Virus record (IMG/VR): IMGVR_UViG_3300046167_000873
Coordinates: 86,921-150,920 of that record
DNA from: a virus
DNA length: 64,000 nucleotides
Reading direction: 5' to 3' (one strand)
The notes under the pieces were generated by a model. That model worked only from the letters and a program-made list of their open reading frames with translations. It was not told the origin of the DNA and ran no database searches. Shown in pieces: positions 51,042 through 59,875 of the stretch (position 1 is its first letter; each line of letters opens with the position of its first letter). Position numbers and translations under genes: made by a program.

Positions 51042-52661
51042 TTAAGCTAAATCTTTATCGTGGTTTAAACCACCTTTCTTCTTCTTCGTAATAAAGGCGT
51101 TTACGCGCGCATGTCCCCATTGTTGTGGAGTAGTACCAGGACGATGGCCTGTTTTCCATGCTGCAACACCACGGTTATAAACCTTTTTTAAAGTAGCTAC
51201 AGAAATACCAGACTTCTTTGACTTTTCAGCAAAACTATTTTCTTGTATAACTTCTTCTTTATTGAGTTTTTTATTTCTTGCATCACGTTCTTTCTTTAAC
51301 AACGCTGCAACTGCGCTCATTTTCTGACGATCAGCAGATGTAGGTTGATTTGCTTTAGATGCACGATAGTCAGCAAAGTTAGTTCCTTCATCAGCTTGCT
51401 CGACTTCTTCAGAGAAACCAAAGACCTTGTCTACCTTCTTCTTACCATACTTGGCACGTAAGATTTCAGAGACAGCACCTTCTTTATCATAACCCTTGAC
51501 ATCGTCACCTCTGTTTACAAGAGCAACTTTATTACGGAGTTGTTTGATAGGCATCTTCTTCAGTTCTTGATATTCTTTATACATCGGTGAAGACTTATCA
51601 ATCTTGCCTTCATCAACCTGCTCGACTTCTTCACCCTGCCACTCTGGTTCTTGTTTCTGTCTATTTTTCTGCAAATAATCATGATCTGCTTTAGTCCATT
51701 TTCCAGAACTAGACTTCTTACCAACTTCTTTCTTTACTTCCGGTTTTTTAGCCTGCTCGAGCGACTCTGGAACACAGTTAGGAACTTGCTTATCACCTTT
51801 CTTCTTCATGCCTTGTTGCTTATACCCTTTCCAACAAGTCTTTTCATCCATCATATTGTCAACAAATTTAGTAAATCTTGATTTCTTCATTGGCTTTTCT
51901 CTCGCTTCTTTATCTCCAGGTGCATCTTTATACGCTGATGGATTATCATCGCTCTTTGGACCGTGCTTCTTGAAGTGTGCATCTCGCTTTGCTTTTGTTG
52001 TTTTCTTTAAACCTTTGTGATATGCAGCGGGTTGGGTGCCCTCTCTATCTTTAATATCAGGATCTTGTGCTGACTTTTCTTCGGAGAACTCAACACCAGT
52101 TGCATGAGGCTTCAGATCTTTATGCAGTCTATCAGCATGTGCTTTACTCTTTGCTTTAAAGATTACACCCTTATCAGTAGAACCACCATACTTAATATGA
52201 CCAGCCTTTTCATGTTTCTTCATCACATCATTAGCTTTCTTTTGACGAGAATCACCATCGAGGTGATCAAGGCGTACATGAATCTCTGACTCAGTCATAG
52301 CGTTCTTGATTCGGGTATCTCTTCGACGTGCTTGATCCATCATGCGGTCATGCTTTTCTTTATCGGCTTGTTTTTCTCGCTGAATCTTTTCTCTCGCCAT
52401 CTTAGCATTGACACTTTCTTTTTGAAGTAACTCGTAAGCAACCTTTGCATCAATTGGCAAGCTATACTTGTCAACAATCTTTGAAACACGAAAAACCTTA
52501 GTTGCGCCGAGATTTTCTACTGTCTTTAATTTCTTTTTAATAAAATCAAGTGCTTTTTTATACTTCTTTCTATGAACTGTTTTTGCTCCAATAACTTTCA
52601 TCATTGACGCTGCTTCATCAACGCACTCACCTTCGTCTAAAAACTGACCAAACCTTTTCAT
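51042..52661 (-). CDS. Large basic phage protein with DUF5872-like C-terminus
   Basis: 539 residues, Lys-rich. Contains CWKGYKQQGMKKKGDKQVPNC, two VEQ(V/A)DEG boundaries and a C-terminal domain KSGISVATLKKVYNRGVAAW...GTTPQQWGHARVNAF that matches DUF5872 of phage and giant-virus proteins. The N-terminal half is coiled-coil-like. Likely an internal head or DNA-binding cargo protein; starts at ATG 52661 overlapping the previous gene. Confidence 0.75.
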   Translation of the reverse strand: MKRFGQFLDEGECVDEAASMMKVIGAKTVHRKKYKKALDFIKKKLKTVENLGATKVFRVSKIVDKYSLPIDAKVAYELLQKESVNAKMAREKIQREKQADKEKHDRMMDQARRRDTRIKNAMTESEIHVRLDHLDGDSRQKKANDVMKKHEKAGHIKYGGSTDKGVIFKAKSKAHADRLHKDLKPHATGVEFSEEKSAQDPDIKDREGTQPAAYHKGLKKTTKAKRDAHFKKHGPKSDDNPSAYKDAPGDKEAREKPMKKSRFTKFVDNMMDEKTCWKGYKQQGMKKKGDKQVPNCVPESLEQAKKPEVKKEVGKKSSSGKWTKADHDYLQKNRQKQEPEWQGEEVEQVDEGKIDKSSPMYKEYQELKKMPIKQLRNKVALVNRGDDVKGYDKEGAVSEILRAKYGKKKVDKVFGFSEEVEQADEGTNFADYRASKANQPTSADRQKMSAVAALLKKERDARNKKLNKEEVIQENSFAEKSKKSGISVATLKKVYNRGVAAWKTGHRPGTTPQQWGHARVNAFITKKKKGGLNHDKDLA

Positions 52662-53251
52662 TTTTTATCTCCAGATTTACCAATTAAACCTAAAACTTTT
52701 CTTTTGTTTTGAACAGTTAAACTATTAAAGTCTTGTTTCCAAGATTTTACATCACGAGAAGAAACTTGAGCAGCGTTACCAGCAGCAACACCAAGAACAA
52801 TTGCACCAATAAGCGCCATTTTTGCCAACTTGCCTTCTTCTAATGAATTGTTGCCTTCATATGCAATAAATGGTGTCTTTGATTGAAAGTTCTTTTTTCT
52901 CATAATCGTTTTTGCTTTAACAGCAATCATCTCTTTACCAGATCTATCTCTTTCAGGTTTAATCACTGCTGGTATATTAATCTTAGACTTCTTATCTTTT
53001 AATACAGCTTCAGAACCCTTTTTTGCTTTAATCTTTTTACCTTGTTGACCATCTATTTTATCGATGATTGAAGAAATCTCATCAGCAGAAATATCTGGCT
53101 TATTTCTAGGATCATTAATCCTGTCCCTAAAATGATTGCCTTTAATATCAAGATCAATCTTATGCTTCTTTAATTTTAAGTCGGCTTTTTTCTGCAATGC
53201 ATTCAACTCAGAATTTGAAACGTCTTCTTTAAATTGACTAAATGATTTCAT
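52658..53251 (-). CDS. Basic phage protein with hydrophobic segment
   Basis: 197 residues from ATG 53251 (MKSFSQFKEDVSNSELNAL), chosen over upstream in-frame starts that overlap the DUF6321 gene; MKSFxxF is a typical start of the repeat proteins around it. Lys-rich in the middle, with a hydrophobic stretch near the end (MALIGAIVLGVAAGNAA). Member of the basic head-region group. Confidence 0.68.
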   Translation of the reverse strand: MKSFSQFKEDVSNSELNALQKKADLKLKKHKIDLDIKGNHFRDRINDPRNKPDISADEISSIIDKIDGQQGKKIKAKKGSEAVLKDKKSKINIPAVIKPERDRSGKEMIAVKAKTIMRKKNFQSKTPFIAYEGNNSLEEGKLAKMALIGAIVLGVAAGNAAQVSSRDVKSWKQDFNSLTVQNKRKVLGLIGKSGDKK

Positions 53252-53253
53252 CG

Positions 53254-54084
53254 TTAACAGTTCCAACGCTTTAATGACATTGCCTTCCTTGTCGGACGAC
53301 CTTTCTCGTCTTTCATAGGACCTTTCATTCCGCCCATTCGAGCACAAAATGATTTACGGCGCTTAGCAGCTTTACCGTCTGGATCGAGCTTACTTGGTGG
53401 AGTAGTTACAGCAGTTTTAACGCCAGCTGCCTTTGCACCTTTACGCGTCAAGCCAGCACCATCCTCGGTTGGTCGCCTATGACCTTTGGCATCATCACCA
53501 CGCTTATTTGGTTTGTCATCTTCGGTGATTGCGAGTTCAGTGTTGATAGCATCAAACGTTTCTTGAGCTGACATAGTATTGCGATATTCTAAAAATGCTT
53601 CCTTTAAATCTTCGTAGCATACATTGTACTTTTCGCTTTTCCTACGCAGATTCTTTTCAATCTTTTCGGTAATGATCTTCTTATATTCAGTTTCATAGAA
53701 ACCATAAACGACATTCATGATGTCATAGTTTTCACGACGAGTTTTTCTTGCTTGACTTAGCCTGCTCATTTCAGCTTTTCGTACTTTAGGAAGTAAGCGT
53801 TTAGCAAGACGAGCAATAACGGCTTTCTTATTAGATAATTTCTTATCAACCTGAGCTCGTTGTGAAAAGCCTAATTTTTTATAGTCTTGGCCGATCTTTC
53901 CTGCTAGTTTACCACGCAAAATTTGACGAGCTTGTTTTTGTGCCCGATTCTTTAGCTTTTTCTGGTCAGCCATTTTAAACTTTGCTTTCTTTCTTCCAAT
54001 TCTCAGTTTGCCCTTGATTCTTTTGGCAACCTGTCTTTTCTTCATTCTTTGCTGTAAATTTAGCACTTCATTGATATTAGACAT
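53254..54084 (-). CDS. Basic protein with DUF6321 C-terminus
   Basis: 276 residues, extremely Lys/Arg-rich. The N-terminal two thirds are helical and basic (RQVAKRIKGKLRIGRKKAKF); the C-terminal DUF6321 region GAGLTRKGAKAAGVKT, TPPSKLDPDGKAAKRRKSFCARM and RKAMSLKRWNC is well preserved. Likely DNA- or RNA-binding and packaged. First gene of the basic block, after a structured intergenic element. Confidence 0.75.
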   Translation of the reverse strand: MSNINEVLNLQQRMKKRQVAKRIKGKLRIGRKKAKFKMADQKKLKNRAQKQARQILRGKLAGKIGQDYKKLGFSQRAQVDKKLSNKKAVIARLAKRLLPKVRKAEMSRLSQARKTRRENYDIMNVVYGFYETEYKKIITEKIEKNLRRKSEKYNVCYEDLKEAFLEYRNTMSAQETFDAINTELAITEDDKPNKRGDDAKGHRRPTEDGAGLTRKGAKAAGVKTAVTTPPSKLDPDGKAAKRRKSFCARMGGMKGPMKDEKGRPTRKAMSLKRWNC

Positions 54085-54115
54085 GCTTTTCCCTGTAATA
54101 ACAGAGAAGCAAGGA

Positions 54116-54172
54116 TGAGGCGGGATATAAAGAATCCTGGCGATTGCCAGAATATGATGAAGGATTGCCTCA
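54116..54172. other. Nested intergenic hairpin structure
   Basis: TGAGGC (54116-54121) pairs with GCCTCA (54167-54172); AATCCT (54133-54138) with AGGATT (54161-54166); CTGGC (54137-54141) with GCCAG (54146-54150) as an alternative inner stem. Region 54085-54209 has no gene. It separates the glycan cassette from the basic head genes. Confidence 0.55.
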
Positions 54173-54209
54173 GCCTAACTTCATTAATTGTTATTATACT
54201 TATATGTTT

Positions 54210-54818
54210 TTAAAATTCACTAAATGGAACGTGATCCCAGGGTAACATGGTCTTTGGATCGTTGGATAAGTTGACTATTTGTGTATCACCTTTAAGAGCG
54301 ATCAGGCGATCCATAAGCGTCTTATATGGATCGGCCATTGCAATATACTCAGGTACATTTTTAAATTGCCAGAGAGGATCTGGGATGCCTCTGGTTTGCA
54401 TATCATATCCAACACCGTATGCTGCAGTTGATCCATCTGGTTGTGGTGTATAGTTCATATCAAAACCAATACAACCAATATGAGTCGGTTTTAAGTGGTG
54501 AAGTATCCAATACATTGTACCGAAATAGATAGGCAGACCTAAGTAAATCCTTGCTTTTTCCCATGGCATCTTTGACATGCCGCAATACGATGCTTTGAAT
54601 CCAAGATTGCCTTCTCTCGAGTGTACTTTCTGATACGCTCTCTTTTTCATATAGAGTTGTTTTCTTAAATCTTGAGGATAATCACCTGCATGTATTAAAT
54701 GGTCCCATTTCGTTGTTACTCGCCAAACATTATTTACACCAACAACCGTAACTTTATCTGTGTGCCAGTCGTTTATTTGTACGAGACTTGGTCCTGATCC
54801 TGCTGCAATGACTTTCAA
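54210..54818 (-). CDS. Putative glycan-modifying enzyme (DUF115/sialyltransferase-like)
   Basis: 202 residues beginning MKVIAAGSGPSLVQINDW, a GxGPS nucleotide-binding start like that of MAF/DUF115 and sialyltransferase-like proteins, then HIGCIGFDMNY. Last gene of the seven-gene cassette and coupled to it by ATGA. The enzymatic activity is a guess from fold pattern and context. Confidence 0.6.
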   Translation of the reverse strand: MKVIAAGSGPSLVQINDWHTDKVTVVGVNNVWRVTTKWDHLIHAGDYPQDLRKQLYMKKRAYQKVHSREGNLGFKASYCGMSKMPWEKARIYLGLPIYFGTMYWILHHLKPTHIGCIGFDMNYTPQPDGSTAAYGVGYDMQTRGIPDPLWQFKNVPEYIAMADPYKTLMDRLIALKGDTQIVNLSNDPKTMLPWDHVPFSEF

Positions 54819-55591
54819 AATCTACGGCCTCTTGCATGGTCTCTATCTTTAAACATAAAGCAGTCATAGTGACTGCCGTGATGACCTGTTTTTGTGAGAC
54901 TATCATTAAGTGTTTTGATTTCTCTGTATCCATATTTTTCATGGTTTTCAACAAATATATTATAGCCATGACTTCGCACTTCGTCTTCCATATCTTGCAT
55001 TGTATAGTTTTGTTCTTTTAATGCCAGATCACTGCATTCAATATAAAGGACAGGCGAGTGCTTCTTTAATAGTTCACGAAATCCTTTTAGCGCCCTAATT
55101 TCACTACCTTCAATATCCATCTTTACAAAATCAATACTATCCAAATCCTTAAACATTTCATCAAGAGTAAAACCTTTGACCCCTGTTTTAGATGGGTGGT
55201 ATTGCTTAATCCAGCTTTCGTTTGCTTTTACTCTTGATGGGTCTTTTACAGCCATTGTTTGATTACTATCAGAAACAATCGCATGGATTGGTGCGATAAC
55301 ATTCTCTAGTCGATTATGCTTTATATTTCTTAAAAGAACTTCATAGCTTTCATTAGTCGCTTCAACAGCATAAATCTTTGGTGGTTTACACTGCAACGCA
55401 AAAGGAATCGAGAAGGTTCCAACATGTGCACCAATATCTAAAACAATATCTGTGCTATGTATGACTTTTTGATCTAACATGATCTTTTGCTTTGGTGTTT
55501 GTAATCCACCGTATCTGACCATGTTACTGTATATTTTATCGTCTGGAACTTCGAGGTTGCCATACTTAGACTCGATCATTTTTGTTTTCAT
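54815..55591 (-). CDS. FkbM-family methyltransferase
   Basis: 258 residues. SAM motif I VLDIGAHVGTFSIPF (50-64), acidic YAVEATNESYEVL, and FVKMDIEGSEIRALKGF with YIECSDL, diagnostic for FkbM enzymes that O-methylate sugars or natural products. Coupled by ATGA on both sides in the glycan cassette. Confidence 0.92.
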   Translation of the reverse strand: MKTKMIESKYGNLEVPDDKIYSNMVRYGGLQTPKQKIMLDQKVIHSTDIVLDIGAHVGTFSIPFALQCKPPKIYAVEATNESYEVLLRNIKHNRLENVIAPIHAIVSDSNQTMAVKDPSRVKANESWIKQYHPSKTGVKGFTLDEMFKDLDSIDFVKMDIEGSEIRALKGFRELLKKHSPVLYIECSDLALKEQNYTMQDMEDEVRSHGYNIFVENHEKYGYREIKTLNDSLTKTGHHGSHYDCFMFKDRDHARGRRF

Positions 55592-56178
55592 AGATACAGT
55601 TCCGTGTCGATTCTTGTGTGAGCCTTTATATTATATCCAAGTTCTGCATATAATTCTGCAACCTTATTTCTTTCTTCTATTGCTGCGTGCTTGTGTTCAA
55701 ATATAATTCTTTTTGGATACACTGACTTATCTTTCCCTACAAGGTACGAATAATAATCAATGAGTATTTTACAGTCATTGCCTTCTACATCAATCTTTAA
55801 CTGCTTTATTTCTTCAATCTGCTTTAACTCTATAAAATCACCGAGTGACATCTGCGGCACAGTTGTCTTTACAAACTTGTGTTCCATCTTAAACCGAATT
55901 GCTTCTGGGTGCATATAACCAATTGAGTTACAACCTTTCCACCAATAAGGTAGATTTTCTTGAGCAATGATTTCAGGTGGTATATGATATATTTCACATG
56001 TTCCATTTGTACCATCAGGTGAAATTGCAATACAGCATTTCTCTACCTTAGGTTTATTCGGTAACCTATCTAGATATGTTTGTATCGGCTCTATTGAGAA
56101 TCCAACAGTGTGATCATCAGCAACCTCGATTAATGTCCTAAAATCACTTGTACCAATTTCTATAAAATCCACATTCAT
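55588..56178 (-). CDS. FkbM-like methyltransferase, short
   Basis: 196 residues. MNVDFIEIGTSDFRTLIEV is a variant SAM-binding start and LKIDVEGNDCKIL the FkbM DxEG motif, followed by KRIIFEHKHA. The Gly-rich loop is shorter than in the neighbour. Probable paralogue acting on the same glycan. Confidence 0.85.
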   Translation of the reverse strand: MNVDFIEIGTSDFRTLIEVADDHTVGFSIEPIQTYLDRLPNKPKVEKCCIAISPDGTNGTCEIYHIPPEIIAQENLPYWWKGCNSIGYMHPEAIRFKMEHKFVKTTVPQMSLGDFIELKQIEEIKQLKIDVEGNDCKILIDYYSYLVGKDKSVYPKRIIFEHKHAAIEERNKVAELYAELGYNIKAHTRIDTELYL

Positions 56179-56828
56179 TTCATAATCCTTTCATCATTAA
56201 ATTCTTCCTTCATCCAACCCTTATACTTACGGTGATAATGAATGAGTGTTTGATCAAATCTTGGTTCTTGATCCCAGCGGCCTAAATGCCAATTAAACTT
56301 TTCAGGCAATCCGTTAAACCTCTGCTGCTCAATCACAAATAGATTAATCATCAATTGATCCCATCCACCCATATGACCACCTGGTGGATTTTGAATATTC
56401 TTTTTAAAGTATTCACCGACCAAAGAATATATTTTTCGAGGAAATACAACAACACCAGAATTGCCATGTCCACCATGTGCATCTAACCATTGGTTTCTCG
56501 ATTTCAATTTCATTTGAACATAGTTAATTCTATCATCTTGTATATGATCAAATATATTATCAAAGTTATTAGTGGCGAGTATGTCGCTATCCATAAAACA
56601 AATTGCGTCGTAGTCTTCACACCAACCTTCAATAAACGGCAGAAAGATACCATAGAAAGGCGCATGCCCAAAATCATGGTCTAAAAACTTATAATCAGAT
56701 CTACACTTTTCAGCATACTTTGATACTGACTTACGACTTAACACGTGATATTCATACCCTAAATCTAAACACGGTCCATCTGTCGCACGTGCTCTATCTC
56801 TGTAATATTGGTATATTAATGTCTTCAT
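56175..56828 (-). CDS. Glycosyltransferase, GT-A type
   Basis: 217 residues. AICFMDSDILATNNFDN contains the DxD metal motif after a nucleotide-binding strand, and YVQMKL, GNSGVVVFPRK and GGWDQLMINLF fit the GT8/GT32-like acceptor side. Likely transfers a hexose in the cassette. Coupled to the GT25-like gene by ATGA. Confidence 0.85.
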   Translation of the reverse strand: MKTLIYQYYRDRARATDGPCLDLGYEYHVLSRKSVSKYAEKCRSDYKFLDHDFGHAPFYGIFLPFIEGWCEDYDAICFMDSDILATNNFDNIFDHIQDDRINYVQMKLKSRNQWLDAHGGHGNSGVVVFPRKIYSLVGEYFKKNIQNPPGGHMGGWDQLMINLFVIEQQRFNGLPEKFNWHLGRWDQEPRFDQTLIHYHRKYKGWMKEEFNDERIMK

Positions 56829-57679
56829 ATTCTTTTTCTTCTTCTATAGCCTGCAGTTTTATTTGTTGGTTTATTCTTATACACATCTGTATTATTAGTA
56901 GTTGCCGGCTTCTCTGGTTCTGGCTTTGGCTTTTGTTTTCGTACCATTTTAGGTCTGTGTCTTGGGTGTGTTGTATCATGCGCCCCAATATAGTGTTCTG
57001 CAAATGATCCAATAAAGGGATAGTTCTTTGTGGCGCTTTTTGCCCAGATCGTACTTTTTCTTAACCAGCCAACTGCTGGTGTTGGCGACATAATTTTAAT
57101 CGGCACTTTTGTTTTGCGTGATTTTAAGAAGTGTGTATTATCTATAGCACCTGGAATACCAATATCTTCAAGCTCTTTTAAAAGAAGTCGTGCAGTTTCT
57201 GGTGTAATAGCATAAGCATGAGCACCTTCGTGGCCGGCACCAATAACATCTACAATTTCAGTCGGAGGGCCTGCTGTCACATGATCATAATCTTCTAATT
57301 TTTGTATCTTATATCCAAGTGCAATAATGCAGTTATCAATAAGATCGATATCTATCTTATGAAACATTACTGCATCATGTTCAAGAATAATCGCAGGCTT
57401 ACCGTGATCCCGTACTTTGCACCACGCCATTGCGTGACCTGATGTTGCGCATTGTGCTGTATTTCTTTTTGGTTTAAATGAATTAACGTTGAGTATCTTG
57501 GTTGGTACTTTTGCCCAAGCGTCCATTGCAACATTAGGTCCGCCGTGATTTCCATCAAACCACTCGATGTATTCCCATTCTAAACCAATTTTATCACACG
57601 AGTCAGAACAAACCTTTGCGTATTCTTCACTGATTAAATTGCCCTTCATCATAATAATAAAAGCTTTTGTTGGTTTCAT
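56825..57679 (-). CDS. Glycosyltransferase family 25-like
   Basis: 284 residues. KAFIIMMKG, AAQ-like AQCATSGHAMAWCKV and AIILEHDAV (E-x-D metal motif) plus HAYAITPETARLLL fit GT25 (LPS galactosyltransferase-type). The C-terminal 50 residues are basic and Pro/Lys-rich (RKQKPKPEPEKPATT), an unusual tail perhaps for membrane or virion attachment. Confidence 0.85.
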   Translation of the reverse strand: MKPTKAFIIMMKGNLISEEYAKVCSDSCDKIGLEWEYIEWFDGNHGGPNVAMDAWAKVPTKILNVNSFKPKRNTAQCATSGHAMAWCKVRDHGKPAIILEHDAVMFHKIDIDLIDNCIIALGYKIQKLEDYDHVTAGPPTEIVDVIGAGHEGAHAYAITPETARLLLKELEDIGIPGAIDNTHFLKSRKTKVPIKIMSPTPAVGWLRKSTIWAKSATKNYPFIGSFAEHYIGAHDTTHPRHRPKMVRKQKPKPEPEKPATTNNTDVYKNKPTNKTAGYRRRKRI

Positions 57680-58341
57680 AAAAGAATATCTAGTGCTTCA
57701 AAATCATTAGCGTAGTATCTTAAAACAGCATCCTTTGTTTTTTGGTCATAATACTCTTCAACTAATTCGTTCATTGGTTTTTGTGGACGCTTACCTGACT
57801 TATGTTGTTTAATTGAGTGCTTGATACTATGGCTTTTACTAAAAAGTTCAAGCTCTTGATTTAAATTTTCATATCGCCATATTTCTATGTTTGGTTGGAT
57901 TTGATCAGCCACTTTAATATAATCAATTTGACAAAATGCATTATTAGTATCTGATTCGTGAACGCCGTTAGAAAACACTTCTCTAAAATGGTTTGCGCTA
58001 GGTTGTTTTCTCTGTTGCTTACACAAAAAGAAATATAGACTTAACTGTCGATCAAACGGATTACGGAGAACCATAATTTTAGTCATTGATTTTGCTTTAT
58101 CACGGGTGATAATCTCGTTACTCACTAATTCATCGAGAGTTAAATGTATAAACCTACTCTGATGTCTATACTTGGATAAGACTGCTGGTGGGATATTATT
58201 GTTGTTTATCCCACAATCATTGACCGCAGTATACTGATCATTAGAGTCACAACAATTCCTTACAAAAAATTCTGCAAGACTAGAGCTTGCATTTTTTGGG
58301 ACTCGTAAGAATATAAAATTGTTTGAATGAGATACTACCAC
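57676..58341 (-). CDS. Sulfotransferase-like protein 1
   Basis: 221 residues. FLRVPKNASSSLAEFF (11-26) has the 5'-phosphosulfate loop pattern PKxASSS, and KIMVLRNPFDRQLSLYFF (89-105) the 3'-phosphate binding R...S pattern, as in carbohydrate sulfotransferases using PAPS. Ends YYANDFEALDILL. Coupled by ATGA with the GT25-like gene. Acts probably on a surface glycan. Confidence 0.82.
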   Translation of the reverse strand: MVVSHSNNFIFLRVPKNASSSLAEFFVRNCCDSNDQYTAVNDCGINNNNIPPAVLSKYRHQSRFIHLTLDELVSNEIITRDKAKSMTKIMVLRNPFDRQLSLYFFLCKQQRKQPSANHFREVFSNGVHESDTNNAFCQIDYIKVADQIQPNIEIWRYENLNQELELFSKSHSIKHSIKQHKSGKRPQKPMNELVEEYYDQKTKDAVLRYYANDFEALDILL

Positions 58342-59189
58342 TATTCTGACGCCTCAATAGCATTATAGATTTTAAAATCATTCGAATAATATTCTTTGAT
58401 TTTATCAATTATATTTTGATCTAATGATTCGAAATGCTTATGGATTGTTTTATTGGATTGAAAATCTGGCAGTGATCTACCACACATTTCTTCTAGCATG
58501 GGCTTTATTTTGGTATCTATATCACATGTTCTATAGACAGTCATCGGCTTACTAAAGTCAATTGTCTCGCTCTGAAGCGTTAAAATAAACCCGCTATACA
58601 AGTGACTTAAAACAGAAACAATCCCTTCAACTGGCGCTTCTGGATCATACTCATAAGGTTTAATGTGTTGGTATTCAATAAAATCTAATGGCTTAAATTC
58701 AGTTAATCTTTCAGGTGAAAAGAGATCACGCAATTTTTTACTTGTATTATTAAAATGGTTTTTTTCTCTGTCTGACTTTGCCAAATATGTTACGTTAGTA
58801 TGTTCCCAATCGATTATCCGCATATGTAGATTATTAAGAGCAGACACAAATCGAATCATTGGATCTTGTACAATAGCAATACATACTACTGGCGCCAGGT
58901 CTGAAACTTCTTCCTCAAAGTTTGATCTATATTTTTCTTCTGAGGCCCTCAGATATTTGATTTTTGTTTCTGCTGAAATCTCACTGTTTAATTTCCGTTT
59001 TTCATACTGATTTGGATCAATTATCCAATTATCTAAATAATCACACGAATCTTCACCTGACGCAGCAGCAACAAGCAAATTCTTGATTGTTTTTGAACCA
59101 CACCTTGGATTAGAATGTACTCTTACATACGTATCGCCGGCTTTAATTATTAAATGCCCTGTATCACCAGGCTGTACTGAGGATTGCAT
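58341..59189 (-). CDS. Sulfotransferase-like protein 2
   Basis: 282 residues. Same architecture as the neighbour: VRVHSNPRCGSKTIKNLL (22-39), AIVQDPMIRFVSALNNL (105-121) and a final IKEYYSNDFKIYNAI. The 5' loop is NPRCGSKT, less canonical than in its neighbour, so substrate or cofactor binding may differ. Heads the cassette; an AATAAATA-like element lies just upstream. Confidence 0.7.
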   Translation of the reverse strand: MQSSVQPGDTGHLIIKAGDTYVRVHSNPRCGSKTIKNLLVAAASGEDSCDYLDNWIIDPNQYEKRKLNSEISAETKIKYLRASEEKYRSNFEEEVSDLAPVVCIAIVQDPMIRFVSALNNLHMRIIDWEHTNVTYLAKSDREKNHFNNTSKKLRDLFSPERLTEFKPLDFIEYQHIKPYEYDPEAPVEGIVSVLSHLYSGFILTLQSETIDFSKPMTVYRTCDIDTKIKPMLEEMCGRSLPDFQSNKTIHKHFESLDQNIIDKIKEYYSNDFKIYNAIEASE

Positions 59190-59230
59190 ACCAATTCACC
59201 CTTGTCAATATTTCTTATATTTATTAAACA

Positions 59231-59875
59231 CTATTTAATAGTTTTACCTGGCGTTCCCATCATTACTTTAAACATTGTCTTACCACTAAAATCACGAAGG
59301 TATCCATAGTCGATGAGAAACGGAAATTTCTTAAGAGTTAATTTTGCATCGTCTGGTAATTCACCTCTATAGCCTTTAACAGGTATAATAGTATCTTTGC
59401 CCTTTGACATTTTAAGGACATCGTCAGGAGATATAAGAAATTGTTTTATGACTTCAGGGGGTGTTATTTTAAGCGCGAGCCCTAAAGCAGCTTTAGATTT
59501 TTCACCATACGCTCGCTTTAAGTCGTTTTTGCATATCTCTATTATACGGCGTTTTCCATCAGCGGATCCATCTGTTCCTGATGCAACGATCTTCCGTCCA
59601 CCCTTGTCTTTGTAAAAAGCAACAGCCACGACTTTACCGTTGACTGTTGCTACTTTCCAAAAAGGGATTTTCATCATGGCTTCTTTGGATTGGAAGCCAT
59701 TACTTTTGATGCCACCTATTGATGCATAGGATTTTTGAACCATATCCCAAACAGTGTCGATATAATCTTCTTTCTTAGGATTATCTGCAATTAAATTGAC
59801 GAATCCTTCGTTTAAGCTTTTAAACTCCTTAAATGACGTCGTCTGTATCTTCGTGTCCATATATAAGCTCTGCAT
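59231..59875 (-). CDS. Conserved phage protein (possible GNAT-like fold)
   Basis: About 208-214 residues; the start may be at 59857 (MDTKIQTTSFKEFKSLNEGF). YASIGGIKSNGFQSKEAMMKIPFWKVATVNGKVVAVAFYKDKGGRK fits an acetyltransferase-like beta-sheet core, and proteins of this kind occur in marine myoviruses near head genes. Overlaps the hydrolase gene by 47 bases. An exact late promoter lies 100 bases upstream. Confidence 0.6.
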   Translation of the reverse strand: MQSLYMDTKIQTTSFKEFKSLNEGFVNLIADNPKKEDYIDTVWDMVQKSYASIGGIKSNGFQSKEAMMKIPFWKVATVNGKVVAVAFYKDKGGRKIVASGTDGSADGKRRIIEICKNDLKRAYGEKSKAALGLALKITPPEVIKQFLISPDDVLKMSKGKDTIIPVKGYRGELPDDAKLTLKKFPFLIDYGYLRDFSGKTMFKVMMGTPGKTIK

